NCBI GenBank assembly: GCA_018883185.1
Contig: VEQP01000004.1
Location: 1-64,000 of the forward strand
Reading direction: 5' to 3'
DNA length: 64,000 bases
Source: Nevskiaceae bacterium
GTDB taxonomy: Bacteria > Pseudomonadota > Gammaproteobacteria > Steroidobacterales > Steroidobacteraceae
Positions 62,668 to 64,000 of this stretch are shown here, piece after piece (positions within the stretch are counted from its first letter, which is position 1; each line of letters opens with the position of its first letter). The position numbers were made by a program, and so were the translations under genes. The notes beneath the pieces were generated by a model. That model was not told where the DNA came from, ran no database searches, and was given only the letters and a program-made list of their open reading frames with translations.

Positions 62668-63706
62668 GTTCTTCGACTCCTGTGGCATCGTCGCTGTGCA
62701 CGAGTTCGCGCACCACGGTGGTGGCAAAACTGCCGCCTCGCAGACTGAATTTCAACTCGCAGGCGCCCTCCTCCGGCAACCAGCGCAGTGCGAGCTCCCG
62801 CACCACCATACGCAGCGGCCGACGCGCGCTCGCGAGTCGATCGGCGCGCAGCAATTCGAGCAAGGCGGGATAGCGCGCTGCCACCGTCGCCTCGAGTTCA
62901 GCGACTTCGCCGCTCACACCACTCTCACCCTCACCCCACAGCGGACCGGTGGGGTGGATGTCGAGCGCAGCGAGGCGCTGGCGCAGCGTCTCATCGACCG
63001 TCTCGACGCGAAACGACGAGTTGCTGCCTTCGAGATTGGCGCGCTCCCCCGGCAGCAGCGCGTTCCAGTGACCCGCTGCGAGCCGCTCGGCCAGCACGGC
63101 GTTGAAAATCAGGCTACGCGCCGCCGAATAGGCAAAGCCACGCTCGCCGCGCACCGGCTCGCCGCGCAGCACCGCGAGGTTGCCAAGGTCGCGACCGAAA
63201 CGCTGCGGACCAAAATAATTGGGCACCCCCTCGCGACCGATGTCCGCCACGCGTCGCTCTAGCGCCTCGCGAGAGCCCACGAAGCCACGCAGCACCAGCG
63301 TGAAGCGATTGCCTGCGAGTGCACCGCGCGGCAACTTGCGCGTGTGGCGATGCGCCTCGATGACTTCGTAGCCCTCGCCGGTGCGGCCCGCCCACTCCGC
63401 CGCGCCACCGCGACGCGCGGGCACGGTGAACCATTGCGTCGTCACGGCGCGTCGGTCTTTAAGTCCGGCGTAGCCGACCTCGAACGGTCGAACGCTCGCC
63501 TGGCGAGCGAGCTCCGCTGCGACCCACCCGCTGTTGGCGTTGCGCTTGCGCACCCGCAGCAGCCAGTGTTCACCTTGCCCGGAGGGTTCAAAGCCCAAGA
63601 TTTCATCGACCTGAAAATCCTCGAGCTGCTCGCGCAGGCGCGCACGCCCGGCAGCAGGCTCGACCGCACGCGGCGGATCGAGCGCCAAAGTCTGCCAGCC
63701 GATCAC
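62660..63706 (-). CDS. truD: tRNA pseudouridine(13) synthase TruD
   Basis: 348 residues from the GTG at 63706, which overlaps the ispF stop (GTGA); the 443-residue ORF in the track starts inside ispF and is not real. EDFQVDEILGFEPSGQGEHWLLRVRKRN is followed by GYAGLKDRRAVTTQWFTV, whose Asp is the nucleophile, GNRFTLVLRG and VPNYFGPQRFGRD. It modifies U13 in tRNA-Glu. Confidence 0.96.
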   Translation of the reverse strand: MIGWQTLALDPPRAVEPAAGRARLREQLEDFQVDEILGFEPSGQGEHWLLRVRKRNANSGWVAAELARQASVRPFEVGYAGLKDRRAVTTQWFTVPARRGGAAEWAGRTGEGYEVIEAHRHTRKLPRGALAGNRFTLVLRGFVGSREALERRVADIGREGVPNYFGPQRFGRDLGNLAVLRGEPVRGERGFAYSAARSLIFNAVLAERLAAGHWNALLPGERANLEGSNSSFRVETVDETLRQRLAALDIHPTGPLWGEGESGVSGEVAELEATVAARYPALLELLRADRLASARRPLRMVVRELALRWLPEEGACELKFSLRGGSFATTVVRELVHSDDATGVEEHA

Positions 63707-64000
63707 GGCGTGGTGACCGAGGCGGACTCGATGAGTACGGTCGCCATCGCCGCCAAGCCCTCGCCGCGACCGGCAAAACCGAGTCGCTCCGTGGTAGTGG
63801 CCTTGAGGTTCACCGCCTCCACCGCAATGCCCAGCAGACCCGCCACACTCGCGCGTATGACCTCGCGCTGCGCGGCGATCCGCGGTGCTTCGCAGAGTAG
63901 CGTGAGATCGGCATTGACGAGCTGCCAGCCTCGCGCAGCCAGCAGCGATATCGCATGAGTGACGAACTGTCCGCTTGCAGCGCCCCGCCACTGCGGGTCG
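63703..64000 (-). CDS. ispF: 2-C-methyl-D-erythritol 2,4-cyclodiphosphate synthase, C-terminal part
   Basis: About the last 98 residues; the gene enters from the right edge and so is missing from the track. The minus-strand translation reads DPQWRGAASGQFVTHAISLLAARGW and ends VNLKATTTERLGFAGRGEGLAAMA, the IspF C-terminal signature. The enzyme acts in the methylerythritol phosphate isoprenoid pathway. The common KGADS is RGAAS here. Whether ispD is fused or adjacent lies outside the window. Confidence 0.94.
   Translation of the reverse strand, partial: DPQWRGAASGQFVTHAISLLAARGWQLVNADLTLLCEAPRIAAQREVIRASVAGLLGIAVEAVNLKATTTERLGFAGRGEGLAAMATVLIESASVTTP

Noticed and set aside
1-64000. tRNA, rRNA, transposase, integrase or toxin-antitoxin genes
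   Set aside because: No tRNA-like cloverleaf with the GGTTCGA arm was noticed in the intergenic gaps, and no ORF shows transposase, integrase or toxin motifs; with manual reading a small ncRNA could still be missed.

Overview
The window reads as a compact, GC-rich chromosomal segment of a gammaproteobacterium. The closest affinity I can suggest is the Xanthomonadales/Nevskiales/Steroidobacterales side of the class. The basis is the gene content and order: yceD-rpmF-plsX-fabH, msbA-lpxK-ycaR-kdsB, rpoE-rseA-rseB-lepA-lepB-rnc-era-recO-pdxJ, sdhCDAB-sdhE, and lysS-prfB-recJ-rpfE as at the Xanthomonas rpf locus. No tRNA, rRNA, CRISPR array, insertion sequence or prophage gene was seen. Most intergenic gaps are under 100 bp and many genes overlap by ATGA or GTGA.

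Region by region: 1-8.2 kb is an SOS mutagenesis locus (lexA, a small unknown ORF, imuA, imuB, and further on dnaE2, which runs off the left edge) interrupted by sulfate activation (cysD, cysNC), a crotonase and a nitroreductase. Both lexA and dnaE2 carry a near-perfect CTGT-N8-ACAG LexA operator. 8.2-13.1 kb is the most accessory part: a phytoene-dehydrogenase-like oxidoreductase and three sugar-transfer-type proteins. 13.2-18.2 kb holds an Lpp/OprI-like lipoprotein with a strong terminator, the fatty acid/phospholipid operon yceD-rpmF-plsX-fabH, a Maf nucleotidase and rluC. 18.3-35.5 kb holds rne, kdsB-ycaR-lpxK-msbA, comEC, a DUF2062 protein, lolDEC, mfd and csiV. 35.6-51.8 kb is an almost unbroken minus-strand run: sdhC-D-A-B-sdhE with an SDHAF4-like factor at its head, then rpoE-rseA-rseB, a glutaredoxin-like protein, lepA-lepB-rnc-era-recO-pdxJ, a PolB-type exonuclease, rlmD and nagZ. 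51.9-64 kb holds ygfZ, lysS-prfB (with the RF2 programmed frameshift), a GST, recJ, rpfE, a Mth938-domain protein, pcm-surE, an Smr protein, an ECI1-like crotonase, truD and the 3' end of ispF.

Functionally the window is mostly housekeeping: envelope biogenesis (Kdo activation, lipid A kinase and flippase, lipoprotein export, sigma-E control), translation quality, RNA processing and succinate oxidation with its flavin assembly factors. The most unusual signals are regulatory. Several operon heads (dnaE2, cysD, the 10.99-12.1 kb gene, yceD, rpoE, prfB) have a -10-like box ending only 6-15 nt before the start codon and no evident Shine-Dalgarno, suggesting leaderless or near-leaderless transcripts. 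Three divergent gene pairs appear to share overlapping, near-symmetric -10 elements. Protein-level oddities include a ComEC whose metallo-beta-lactamase metal motif is destroyed, an ImuB that seems to lack about 60 residues of its first catalytic lobe, and a Lpp-like lipoprotein with a vicinal Cys-Cys pair.
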